Shown: positions 23,824 through 35,819 of the stretch, one piece after another
How the letters are laid out: each line of letters starts with the position of its first letter
Numbering within the stretch: the stretch's first letter is position 1
Origin: Monosporascus cannonballus
Taxonomy: Eukaryota > Ascomycota > Sordariomycetes > Xylariales
Direction: 5' to 3'
NCBI GenBank assembly: GCA_004154925.1
Contig: QJNS01000013.1
Span: forward strand, 372,001-436,000
DNA length: 64,000 bases
The notes under the pieces: model-generated
Told to the model about the DNA's origin: nothing
The model's database searches: none
What the model saw: only the letters and a program-made list of their open reading frames with translations
Made by a program: the position numbers and the translations under genes

Positions 23824-25511
23824 GGAAAGGGTTAGCTTCGCGAACCTGACGACTTCTACCTGAACATCAGTGCTGTGTAACCTGGTGTAAGGAATATATA
23901 ACTATATTACGCTTGAACTATCAACGCAGTTCGAGCGCCCGATGTTTTGCAATAATCCAATACCTGGTCTAGATAGGGTCACCCATTCCACCAGGAAAGA
24001 AAAATAGCTTGTTTTCTAATACTGTCAGATCCTGAAATGCCGAAAAATGTGAGGCCCCACACTACGGCAGGACACTATCAGGTCTTAAATCTCACAAATA
24101 CTCCATTGTCCTCTGAAAGAGAAACCGTACTTGCCTTGACTGGTTGATGTAGGACTCCAGTGCCATAAGTGGATATTATTTGAATAGCTCACCCTTCAGA
24201 GCGTTTTGTCAGCTTGGTCCCTTTTACGACAAAATCTTGTTTCTTTGACCAGAGCTCCAGTATCATGGTCGTTGCCCCTCCATTAGGGTGGGATTCTATC
24301 TGAGACGTAGTCTCTTCTTCGTAGTCTGGGCGCATTGAGTCTCTATGCCTTACAAAACATGTTGGCTTGCCAATGGCAACACTGCCACAGTCAACGACCC
24401 CAATGGAGAACATCGAGCAGCCAGGTCAAAGAGGCATCGACTGGAACCTTGGACTTGCCACGGTTTAATAAAGGCAAATCTGTCTAAGGGACATCGAGAT
24501 GCTGTCTACCAAGTTCTTGGTAGGCAGACGACTTTTCAGGGGTGGGTTAGGCTTGCGCCGATCACTACAATTGCCCAATAAGAAAAACTACCGACTGGCA
24601 GCGATGCTTGGCGGCTTGGCGGGCCTTACGGGCCCGGTTGTTGCTATGAGGCTGAAATGCAACGTCTGAAAGGTATTGAATGCAATGTAAACAAACTACT
24701 CGTTTCAAGATCGACTTTTAGTAGTCCCTCTACTGCTAAGCGTGACGATACTATTGGATTATATCTATTCGAATACAAATCTGTATACAGGCTTACATCG
24801 ACGTCCGGTGGACCCAGGTGGAGGGAACTAACAGAATTAATTACCCTTGCGTAGTATAGTGGGCACCAAACGAGCATATCCCTGCTACCCGCGTCTCTAT
24901 ACGAGGACGCTCGTATACTGAACGAGTTCGGATCTGGTAACTAGAGTAGCACGAAGAAAATGATCTAGAGTCACGCTGCCTACGGAATCTGCCGTCACAG
25001 GGTGGAACCGCACCAAATATTCGTGATGGGTCGGGGGCGGTTGTCCATCTCCAGTGCCGGCTATTAGTTGTAAGTTTATTCGTGAACCGCAAGCGATGTC
25101 GTGAAGAATATACGTCAGTACGCCCTATATGTCGATTTCCTATCTCCGGATTCTGCTCGGCAGGGTCTGGCCGGCACTAGGGCCCCCGGCAAATCTCGGC
25201 AGTGTAATAGACTTCGTCACAGATCATTGACTGGGTCGTCTGAGCCTCCTGCATGCTGGACAAGACGACGTACGACTAATAAAATCCTTCACGAGATAAA
25301 GTCCATAATGATATATGTATAGGTATATATATATATGATGCGAACGCGGAAGACTGCCATACCTCAATACAGCTTTGAATGCCGCGTAAGAGGAATACCG
25401 GTATTTGATCATATTTAAGCACTTTTTCTATTCGTTTACACCCCTCCCTCAAGAACTGTACCATAATATCGAATTTTAGGTGAAACACCTAGAAGCTAAA
25501 GACAATCAATC
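23824..25511. other. Intergenic, with one dispersed repeat fragment
   Basis: No supported gene. The short open frames (60-85 codons) on both strands have no family features. The stretch at about 23886-23955 is shared with 46621-46693 (see that repeat). The last about 250 bases form the upstream region of the glycosyltransferase gene. Confidence 0.5.
23886..23955 (+). repeat. Dispersed repeat fragment, copy 1
   Basis: About 70 bases, including ACGCTTGAACTATCAACG and TTCGAGCGCCCGATGTTTTG, align by eye at roughly three quarters identity with 46621-46693 in the same orientation. It probably comes from the end of a transposable element. Confidence 0.5.
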
Positions 25512-28399
25512 ATGGGAAAATCCTCTCTGGAACGCGATCAGTGGTCTCCCCCTCCCGCGTACACTCCGAGACAGTCGGAGTCGATGTCGGATGAGGCGTC
25601 AATAACCACACCATTGATAGAAGGTAACGAAGCACACTAGAAACACTTCTGGACCTGGGACTCACCTCAGGAATTCAGATGACGGGCGATTCGTTCTAGA
25701 CGCCGAATCAAGGCTGTTCCGGACTTTGTCCAAGGTAGTGGCGCATAAAACTACCTCCCAAAAACATGAGGAGCATCTTTCCGGTAGTGATCGTCAATCA
25801 CTTGTAAACTTCAACCTCAGGCTCAACATAGTCATACAAGTTGTGGGAAGTCGGGGTGATGTACAGCCTTTCGTGGCGCTCGGCCAGGAGCTCCGTAGAC
25901 ACGGGCATCGTGTCCGCTTGGCAACGCATGGGACGTTTTCGGACTTTGTCCGCAAGGCAGGGCTGGAGTTTTACCCTATCGGCGGAGACCCGGCGGACCT
26001 CATGGCTTACATGGTCAAGAATCCGGGGCTTATCCCAAAGATGAAGACTCTCCGGGAGGGCGAGATCCAGAAAAAGAGGAAGATGGTGGCTGAGATGCTG
26101 GACGGGTGCTGGAAGTCGTGCATCGAGCCGGACCCCGCCACCGGGCGACCCTTCGTCGCCGAGGCCATCATCGCGAACCCCCCGAGCTTCGCGCACATCC
26201 ACTGCTCTCAGGCGCTGGGGGTTCCGCTCCACCTCATGTTCACCATGCCCTGGACCAGCACGAGCGCCTTCCCGCATCCATTGGCCAACATCGAGATGAA
26301 GGGCTCTCATTTGCCGACCGGCATAGCGAATTACGTATCTTACTCGGCCGTCGAGTTTATGACCTGGCAAGGGTGCGCCGAAATTCCGCGACATCCGTAA
26401 GTTTGAGGAGCTGCCGCTAACTTCTGTTGTTAGGTTGGGAGACCTGGTGAATTCTTGGAGGAAGACGCTGGGACTGGAGGCCGTCCCGTCGACGGAGGGC
26501 CCGCTGCTCGCCGAGACGCTTGGCGTGCCCTTTACATACTGTTGGTCCCCGGCGCTGATCCCGAAGCCGGCCGATTGGCCCCCACACGTAGACGTATGCG
26601 GCTTCTTCTTCCGCGATCCCCCTAAATACGAGCCTCCTCTGGAAATAGCGAGTTTCCTCCGCGCGGGACCGCCGCCGGTATACATCGGCTTCGGCAGCAT
26701 CGTCATCGATGACCCGGCCAAGCTGACGGCGACCATACTCCAAGCCGTGAGAGCGACGGGCGTTCGGGCCATAGTCTCGCGCGGCTGGAGTAAGCTCGGC
26801 GGCGATTTTGCAACCGACGACGAAAACGTCCTGTTCATTGGCGATTGCCCTCACGATTGGCTTTTCCAACATGTAGCCGCCGTGGTGCACCACGGGGGTG
26901 CGGGGACGACGGCGTGTGGGTTGCTGAATGGACGACCTACCACGGTCGTTCCGTTCTTTGGAGAGTAAGCAGAACCTCAGCTAGTTCCCCCTCGCGGTGC
27001 GGTGGTAGGTCCATGAACTGTATGCTAACATGAGTCCTTCGCAGTCAGCTCTTCTGGGGTGCCATGGTCGCTGCGGCTGGCGGCGGCCCCCAGCCCATCC
27101 CCCAGCGGCAGCTGAACAGCGACAACCTTGCCGAGGTGATCCGGTTCTGCCTGAGGCCGGAAACGGCTGCGGCTGCGGACAGGCTCGGAGCCCAGATGAG
27201 AAGAGAGTCCGGCGTCAAGGTTGCTGTCGAGTCGTTCCACGCCCACCTCCCGGTGGAGGAGCTTCGGTGCGACATTCTCGGCGACAGAGCCGCGGCGTGG
27301 ACTCTCAAGAAAGGGAAGACCAGGGTGAAGCTATCGAAGCTGGCTGCGGAGATTTTGACAGATAACTTGAGGATAACCTGGGATGCGCTGCACCGGTGAG
27401 GAAGACGCATGGAGTGATCCACGCCATCGAAGGCCGTTTTGCTAACCTATGCTGGATAAATAGGTACGACTCGATAACCATAGTCATCGATCCGAGACGA
27501 TGGGATCCGGTCACGGGGACGACTTCGTCTCTCATCAGCACCTTTAAAGGCATGGCCGTCTCCGCTTCCGATATCATTATCAAGCCCATCCAGGTGTACC
27601 ACCGATCGTCCCCCAGAGAGAGTAACGAGATGTTGCAGCCGGGGCCTACGCATAGCAGACCCGCGACAAGCGCGGGGGAACATATCTCTTCGGGAGAGCA
27701 TAACATCCAGGACGGGGCGGCCGAGACCGCCCAATCCACAGCGGCGGCTCGGTCACATTCTCCTCGCCGCCACGGCGGTAATGCCGCTCTGGAAGCGGCG
27801 GCGGGCTCGGCGTCCGGGGTTGGCGGGTTCTTCAAGCACTTCTTCAGGGGGATGATGGTCGATATGCCGCTCGCGGCAACAGAGGGTCTCCGGTCGATGC
27901 CCAAGCTGTATAGCGGCGAGGTCCGCGACAACGGCAAGGTCACGGACTGGAAGTCAGGGGTGGTTGTCGCCGGGAAGAACCTTCGCTACGGCCTCACGGA
28001 CGGCCTCGCGGACCTGGTGCAGGAGCCGATGAAGGGAAAGAGGGAGGAGGGCGCGCTGGGCGCCATCAAAGGCGTGGGCAAGGGGTCTGTTAACATGGTC
28101 TCTAAGGTCTCATCCGGTAGGTTCTCCCCTTACGTTACTTTCCGCTGTTGCGTCTAGGCGATCGCAGGCTAACAAGAGTCTTCTTCTGAACAGGAGTCCT
28201 AGGGCTTGTAGCTTACCCTGGGCATGGCATCTGTAAGAGCATTTCGGCGGCGGTGCATGGTGTCACCTCGCGCGCGATCGTGCAGGCGAGGCTTAATGAG
28301 GGGCGCGATCTGGTGGTGACTGAGGGGGCCGGGTGCGAGGCGGTGGCTTTGCGAACTTTCGAAAGGCTCTTGGCAGGTTCAGGAGCCCCCGGATACTAA
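25512..28399 (+). CDS. Sterol 3-beta-glucosyltransferase-like GT-B enzyme with VPS13-like tail
   Basis: Predicted 848-residue UDP-sugar glycosyltransferase of the sterol glucosyltransferase (UGT80/Atg26-type) group, which moves glucose from UDP-glucose to membrane sterols. Exons are 25512-25623, 25679-26372, 26434-26964, 27045-27395, 27464-28116 and 28194-28399, all in frame. The N-terminal GT28-type fold has [13 protein letters not shown] and GHRVRLATH near residues 75-110. The C-terminal UDP-binding motif [19 protein letters not shown] is followed by PFFGDQLFWG across intron 3. It lacks the GRAM/PH part of Atg26. After the catalytic domain, exons 5-6 carry Gly-rich [11 protein letters not shown] and GAIKGVGKG repeats like the VPS13/ATG2 C-terminal region. 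The intron 2 donor (GTGCGC) was chosen because it restores TWQGLGD; the stronger GTAAGT 24 bases on would leave a 37-bp intron. Convergent with the next gene. Confidence 0.82.
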
Positions 28400-28751
28400 G
28401 GTAAACTTAAAGCTGGTAAGGCTCCTGGAATGGGGCTGACATGCCGGCGACTTGGAAACGAGGATATTGCCAGATTTCCCTGCTAGGATTCCGTTGAGAT
28501 ACCCGTTTCGCGTCTTAGACCGTGAAAATCGTATGCATTTTTAACGATGCTGGTATCGTATTACGGTATCGCCACGGTTTTATTTCTAGTTACTAGAGAC
28601 TACAAAGTTGGTTCAAATTCCGCGTCCGAGCCCAGTGATCGGGGAATTTTACTCGCGCATCCATGAGGAAGGACATGGTGTCCTGCCTCTACCAAATGGC
28701 CTAGTTACTGTCCCGCCACAGTAACTACGCTACCAAAATGTTGTTTTGAAC

Positions 28752-30081
28752 TTATGGAGACCAACCAATCTCCTCCATAGCCCACCGAATCCACAATCTG
28801 TACCCTTCGTCCAGGACAGAATATATACGCTCGATCAAGTGGATGCCCCATCCGTTCATCCACCATTTATTATCCAGCCGCTCGAGTAGGACAGCGAAAA
28901 AAGCAAGCACGCAGAGCGCCTCACGATCGCCCTGTCTGAGAAGTGCCACGAAGTCGTCTTCTATCTTGAATAGCCATATGGACACACTCCTAACCTTGTT
29001 CTCATCATCTTCCCCAGGGTCGCGGAAGAACTGAAAGGACCGCTTCAACGCATCGCTCGCGCGAAGGAGGATGGCGGCCTTCTGTTGCTCGTAGACGTGT
29101 GAGCGGATTTTACACTCTAGCTCTCGGAGCCCGTCATGTTCGGCAGACCGGGATTCCCAAACTTCATTCATCAGTTTACCACCGTGGTACATCATACTCA
29201 GGGAGGAACCTTCCAGGGCGAATCTGTTGGCCTCCCGGATACAGAGCATCCCACGAAAGAGAAGAAACCACTCGGGGATGACGCCGTCGGTGCCGACGAT
29301 AAAAATATTCGGCTGCTTCGGCATGGCGAACGCGATGTAGAAAGTGAGCACGCTGAAAAAGGAGAGGGATAACGCTATCTCGGGTTCCATGTTGGTGATT
29401 AGGGGTAGGGCCAAGGACACCGAGGCATTGTGATGGATTATGGCCTGCTCGATGAGCTTGCCGCGTTGCGACGCCCTGGAGCGCGCGAGGTGTAGGGCCG
29501 CTAGCGAAAGGATACCTCGGAGTATGTAGGGATGCGAAAATCCCATATGAGGAAGGTTCACACGCCAGAAATCCCTGGTCATCTGCTGAGTCGACAGTGT
29601 GAAGCACGTCGAGATGGTATAGTGATGTAAAAGCTCGAGGTCGAGCGCAGTAATCCATCCATGCCCGTCCCCCAGCCCGGCTGCGGCCTGGGCTGGTTGA
29701 CTCGGTACGGGATGGTCAACTTGGCTACCGGCCGCATTCTGAACTGGACTGTTAATGTCGTTGCTTACATGCGAACCTGGAGATGCGGTAGCAGTGACGC
29801 TGAAGTCACACTCAAGATTACGCCTGTAGACAAACCAATCAGATCGGCGCCACACCGCTGTACGTGTGGACTTGGCTCACCTCACGCAATTCCGACAGGA
29901 CGGACGCTCTTCGCCGCACTAGAAAGGAACTATTAGAGAATGCCGATTCACTAGGCGGGGGTTTCTTCGGAGAAAATTGATCGGATTCACTTACCTTGAC
30001 CTTCCTCGCTTTGCAGACTCGGCATCCTGTTTTGGTTTTTGTATGCGGTCGCCGCCTGTTAGGCTTAGGCGAGGTCGACAT
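28752..30081 (-). CDS. Zn2Cys6 fungal transcription factor
   Basis: Predicted 398-residue nuclear regulator. Exons (minus) are 30081-29995, 29918-29881 and 29823-28752. The N-terminal binuclear zinc cluster spans all three exons: GCRVCKARKVK, then CGEERPSCRNCVR, then RNLEC. This gives the exact C-x2-C-x6-C-x6-C-x2-C-x6-C pattern with a basic stretch before the first Cys. An acidic, Pro/Gln-rich linker follows. The rest resembles the Fungal_trans_2 type regulatory domain (helical, with a HHYTISTCFTLS start, as in sterol-regulatory or pathway-specific factors). I start at the ATG at 30081 because it gives the usual short basic leader; the frame stays open upstream to 30255. Targets unknown. Convergent with the glucosyltransferase gene, about 350 bp apart. 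Confidence 0.85.
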
Positions 30082-33000
30082 TCTGTCAATTCCGTGCAAA
30101 AGGTCCGATTTGCGCAAAGATATAAGCTTTACGGCTATACGATTGGATGGATACGAGGCCATATACATATCTCGTATGGAAGTAGGTGGGTGAAGCAATG
30201 CGAGCGCCGCAATGTGAGGAAACACAGCCCCGGTACGAGGGCCTCGCATACCCATTTAGGCAGCGGATACCCCTGCCATTTCCGATTACCCCCGATTCAT
30301 ACCAGGATATGTACTGCCGTATAAGTTCTATTAAGCGGAATGGGACACAGGACATTGCAATCTAGGCTTTACTACTTCTAAAAATAGTAGAAACATATAT
30401 ATAATCCCGTATAATGACGGGCACAAGTCTCGATTAAATATAAACCCACGACCCCTAGCACTACAGTCCTGCCGGAGACCCGGCCACATCACTTGATACA
30501 TATGTAGATTGTTCTCGGCAGTACACCAGGTTCTCATGCTACTACCCGTCCAGAAGCTCTCTGGACCGGGCCGATTAGTAACCATCACCGCCTTGGAGAC
30601 CGAATAACACATCTGGTTACGATAGAATCCTTTGTTTTATTGTTAGTACGGTCAATAAATCTGGACCCGTTTATGACTTCGCTTTCAAAATCCTATTCCA
30701 CGCCATAGCCATCATATCTGGGCGTTGGAGAAATACATATAATAGCATTCAAAGCGAAATGGATTATATAAGAAGATTATGCTGAATTGCTTAATTCTTA
30801 TAATGTGCGCTGTCCCGTGAAATAGGGGGTTGAAGTCGCGAAGTATACGATTCCCACTGAAAGAAGAAATCATACTAACAGTTAAGCAGGATTCTATTGT
30901 AAGGTCTACGCCACTCCACTAACGACTAACTCATACCACAACGGCACTTTTCCTCGGCGGTATGGGTTCGTGTTGAGCACGGCCTGGTAGTCGGGAACCT
31001 GGCGCTCCTGCGAGCCGGTCACGGACCAGTACGGACTCTTTCCTAGCTCCTCCGAAGTCAGACAGCTTACGACGCAGTGGCTCTAGCTATTCGGCAAACG
31101 TTGCTTGAGACTTGGCATCTTGATAATTAGTCCTTTATTCTGGCACAGGGGCTCATTTCAATGTGTTGAGCATATGTCTGTCAATTCCCATGGCATCAAA
31201 GCGTATATGGCCGCGCCGCCCCATAGAATGTGCAAGGTCGCATACTATGGTGTTATAGGTAACTTTAATCACATTGGATAGGTATGTGGGCTAGAAGACC
31301 CATCGGTACTAACCGTCCTTAGATTAGTGTATTGCAATTCTTCGCAAGTACCTATGATTGACCCATGGAAAAGGCTACACTTAATTTGGGTAGCCAGGCT
31401 ACTAGCACCGCCCATTGGTACCTGACAATGTGTTAAATATTTTGCCTGATACCGTAGTAGTTCAAGATATTCCATACCATGGTTGGGGCAGTCTCGCAGA
31501 AGTCGACGTACCAAACAATACCGTCCAAGAATGTTGCTGAGGTTCGTCATCCGGAGTAAAAGGTGTATCTATATGTTGATACCGTTTTAAGCACAAGGTT
31601 TAAGGGTTTTGCAGGCCATATGCTAACCTCGCTTTCTCTGAATTCTCCTATGTAGCCATCGTACCCTGTTCTTGGCCAATTCAGTCGAATATGTGCCGCC
31701 ATCTCAACCCATGAGGAATGTTCTAATGAGCTTGGTCTTTCTAAGCCGCTAACCGGTTTGGCGCATCATGGAGAAGGACAAATCATAAGAAGTTTGGAAC
31801 GGCATGCGATTGTTCAAAGCAATGCAGGACATAAAGAGCTACTGTCAGTGTCGTTGCCCTTGCCTTAAGGACTCTGCGAACGACCATATTCAAAGAACTT
31901 TAAGGCTTTAGGGGAGGTTTGACTCGTCAAGCAAGAAGTGCAGTTGTTTATTAGGGTGACTTTCTTATTTATCACTTACATGAACAGGCCCCCTGTAAGG
32001 GCTCATTGTACGATATGTTATAGCTATGCTTCATGGCATCGCAGCCTCCGTAACCTCAAAAGCTTACAGTAGCGTCATCATATCGGAAGCTTGCAATTCT
32101 TGAACCTCCTGCTGGGGCTCGCTTCGGTTGTACCAATGTCTAGCAACCTCAGCCACAAAACCGACTGTGCGTATTGTGCAAACGGCGTAGCGTCAAACGT
32201 TCATGAGGAGCCTAAAGCATATATTAGTGCTGGCATCAGTAAGACCTTTGAAGCGCCTCAAAATCGAGTTTTCTTGTTAAATAAGCTAGGGGGCGCCTTT
32301 TGCGTTAAAGAACCTGCTCAGTGGCACTTGATAAGAGCGAAGTTGAAGCCATTTGACGGACACGGATTCGGGCACGCAACATACAACGACGAAAAAGCCG
32401 CGTGCCATCCTGGAGGCCTGTAATAGGATGACGGAGATATAAAAATCACTGACACCCGCCTGAGCCGGAAGGGCTACCTGGGACAGTGAGGTATATTACC
32501 CGCCCGCGTCGGTACCGGCTGACCCGACTTTGGACTGGGCTGGCACTTGAGCGCTACTTCCCAATATCTATTGCGATATCGCTCGCTATGGTACCATCAG
32601 AGGTTCGGCACTCGAAAAATGTCCACTCAGCAGCAGCTCCAATCTGTACGCAGTAATACGGATAGGAGTTAACGTTAGGTCTACGGGGGTATAGTTTCGG
32701 AGTTGTTTTGCGCGAAAGATGTGAGCAATGACTGGGGGGGATTGGCGCGCGTCTAGCCATACTTATTCCTGTTCTTATATTTACCCGCCCAGGCTGCTTA
32801 TCTATCGGACTATAACTTAGGTGCGTAGCGAGGGGCACTTGTCTATCGGGTGAATTACTGTAGTTACCCCGGGTAATTCATTGGCATGAACGGATAGCGC
32901 AAGAAATTTTGAAGATTTTTTCTTTTTGTTGAAAGCAATCGCAGGAGTGACGATATCGATAGGCACTCTGGGGTGGGGTTAAGAGCTTGTGGAGCATTGA

Positions 33001-33349
33001 GGTTTTGGAGGGGCAAGCATACCTACTCCTTGACGAAACAGCCAAACCCAAACCCCACCTCGATCGTCACCGCATTACATATTACATGTACGTAGCACCA
33101 CACAGGCAATACGCCAGCATTGATAGTAATACTGTGTGGCAGCAAGTACCCCCGTTATTCGTCGTTCCTCGGGGAAGGCTCGAGCTCGGAAGCTCAAGGA
33201 TTTTTGTTTGACTTGAACCATTGCTTACATAGCAAATTTCCCACACATCAACTCTTTCTTCCCTTCTCAACCCACCCATCCAGTCTTCCGGCTTCCTACC
33301 TACGCAAAACCAATTTCTCGGATATACTAGATTCACAAAAGTTGCAATA
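30082..33349. other. 3.3-kb intergenic region
   Basis: No complete gene is supported. A coding-like 3' fragment on the minus strand (30906-31071) reads SPYWSVTGSQERQVPDYQ and continues to a stop at 30906-30908; I do not recognise the family. An open frame at 32091-32423 opens with TTG, not ATG (see rejected list). The last 300 bases, with CT-rich runs at about 33240-33300, form the transketolase promoter and 5' UTR. Confidence 0.45.
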
Positions 33350-35819
33350 ATGGGTTACACTGAGAAGGACTGGCTCGCTATTAACACGATCCGTACTCTT
33401 GCGGTATGCTTAAATCTGACCTCTCCTGTGTTCCCCTCATACATCTGCTGAATCGTCATTCCCCGCCCCCTTCGTATCCCGCCATCGTCAGTGTCACAGC
33501 GAGGCCTTTTCTTGCCACGACCCTCCTCTACGGAAATCGCATACGCTGACATTAGCCGTTCTACAGGTCGATGCTACCTTCAATGCCAACTCGGGCCACC
33601 CGGGCGCGCCCATGTGGGTAGACTTGTTGTGGAAGCTACCTAAGGTGGCTTTCCGAAGTAGAGTATATGTTGGACTGACATGAAGGCAGGGGTATGGCGC
33701 CCGTTGCCCACGTCCTCTTCAACAAGTTCATGAAATTCAACCCAAAGAACCCCAAGTGGCTGAACCGTGATAGATTCGTTCTCTCGTGAGTATTGCAATT
33801 TTGGACCATCGTATCATGGAATTGGGCTTACCAATACCATTCACAGCAACGGTCATGGATGCATGCTCCAGTATGCTCTCCTTCACCTGTTTGGATACGA
33901 TCTTTCTATCGATGATCTCAAGAAGTTCCGGGTAGGTCCTTGTTGCTGCGCAGCGACGCAAAAGCATGGTGAGCTGATAAAGACTCCAGAAAGTTGACAG
34001 CATCACTCCCGGCCACCCCGAATCGCACGATACCCCCGGTGTTGAGGTTACTACAGGTCCCCTGGGCCAGGGTATCTCTAACGCTGTTGGTCTCGCCATC
34101 GCCCAGGCTCACACTGCTGCCGTTTACAACAAGGACGGCTTCCCCCTGGTCGACAACTATACATACTGCTTCCTCGGCGATGGTTGCTTGATGGAGGGTG
34201 TCTCGAGCGAGGCTTGCTCTTTGGCCGGCCACTTGCAGCTCGGCAACCTGATTGCCGTCTGGGATGACAACCATATCACCATCGATGGTGACACCAACTG
34301 CGCTTTTACCGAAGATGTTGCTAAGCGGTACGAGGCGTACGGCTGGCACGTCCTAAAGGTCGACAACGGCGATAGCGACTTGGATGGCATTGAGGCAGCC
34401 CTGAAGGCTGCTAAGGAGGTTAAGGATAAGCCCACGTTGATCTGCCTGAAGACGACCATTGGTTTCGGTTCTCTGCAGCAGGGCACTCATGGTGTGCACG
34501 GCTCTCCCTTGAAGGCCGATGACATCAAGCAGCTCAAGGAGAAGTTTGGCTTCAACCCCGAGCAGAGCTTCGTCGTTCCCCAGGAAGTTTACGACGCTTA
34601 CCACAAGCACGCAGCCGAGGGTGCCGCCGCCGAGGAAGAGTGGAATAAGTTGTTCGCCAAGTACGCTGAGAGCTACAAGGCCGGGCACGACGACCTTGTT
34701 CGCCGCATGAAGGGGGAGCTTCCGAAAGATTGGGAGAAGTCCCTTCCGGTCTACACCCCCAAGGATTCTGCCGTCGCCTCGCGAAAACTGTCCGAGACCG
34801 TCCTCACCAAGATTGCGGATGTAGTCCCCGAACTGATTGGTGGATCCGCCGATTTGACGGGCTCCAACTTGACCAAGTGGAAGGGATCCGTCGACTTCCA
34901 GCCCAAGTCGACTGGCCTTGGCGACTACTCCGGCCGATATATCCGATACGGTGTCCGCGAGCATGGTATGGGCGCTGTCATGAACGGTATTGCCGCCTAC
35001 GGTACCCTCATTCCCTTTGGTGGTACATTCTTGAACTTCGTCTCGTACGGTGCCGGTGCTGTCCGTCTCTCCTCCCTGTCCCGGCAACGATTGATCTGGG
35101 TTGCCACCCACGACTCGATTGGTCTCGGCGAGGACGGGCCTACTCACCAGCCTGTCGAGACTCTCGCGCATTTCCGCGCCCTGCCCAATTGCATGGTCTG
35201 GCGCCCTGCCGACGGTAATGAGACGAGCGCCGCCTACTATGTCGCTATGACTTCCAAGAACACCCCCAGCATCATTGCGCTTTCGCGTCAGAACCTTCCC
35301 CAGCTCGAGGGCTCATACATTGAGAAGGCGACCAAGGGTGGCTACGTTCTCCATGAGGTTGAGGGTGCCGACATTACTCTCGTCTCTACCGGTTCGGAAG
35401 TCTGCATCTGCGTTGACGCTGCCAAGGAGCTCGCTGAGAAGCACAATGTCAAGGCCCGTATTGTCTCGATCCCCTGCTTCGAAGTTTTTGACACGCAGTC
35501 CAATGACTACAGACTCAGCGTCCTTCCCGACGGCATCCCATCTCTGTCCGTCGAGGTCATGAGCACGATGGGTTGGGAGCGATACACCCACGAACAGTTC
35601 GGCCTGAACCGGTTCGGTGCTTCTGGCGCCTACAAGGACGTCTACAAGGCGAGTCGTCGATTCACTGATATCGTTAGGAGCAGCACACTAACCAACTCAC
35701 AGAAGTTCGAGTTCACCCCCGAGGGCATCAGCAAGAGGGCTCTCGCGACCATCGACTTTTGGAAGGATGTGCCGAACGTCCGCTCGCCGCTCAACCGCGC
35801 GTTCCAGCAGCTCATCTAA
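33350..35819 (+). CDS. Transketolase
   Basis: TPP-dependent transketolase of the pentose phosphate pathway, which moves two-carbon units between ketose and aldose phosphates in the cytosol. Exons are 33350-33403, 33567-33613, 33690-33785, 33847-33931, 33990-35648 and 35703-35819. Seen: [18 protein letters not shown] (exons 2-3), a TPP-binding GDGCLMEG...N segment (about 34180-34265), the conserved [13 protein letters not shown] block with the catalytic Glu, and [11 protein letters not shown]. The last intron (35649-35702, 54 bp) would use a GC donor (AAG|GCGAGT) with a CACTAAC branch point. Its length is a multiple of three and it has no stop, so retention adds 18 residues. Splicing gives 685 aa, the usual fungal length, and joins DVYK to KFEFTPEGI as in relatives. 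The name TKL1/tktA would fit, but paralogues exist. Confidence 0.92.

Noticed and set aside
25798..26838. 346-codon open frame antisense to the glucosyltransferase gene
   Set aside because: Shadow of the GT-B coding region; spans intron 2 of the real gene and has no recognisable fold.
32091..32423. 110-codon frame with a signal-peptide-like start (possible small secreted protein)
   Set aside because: The first codon is TTG; the first ATG lies after the hydrophobic stretch, and an in-frame stop lies just upstream. No splice site rescuing a start was found.
34353..35171. 272-codon open frame antisense to transketolase
   Set aside because: A mirror frame produced by the codon bias of the transketolase gene; no family features.
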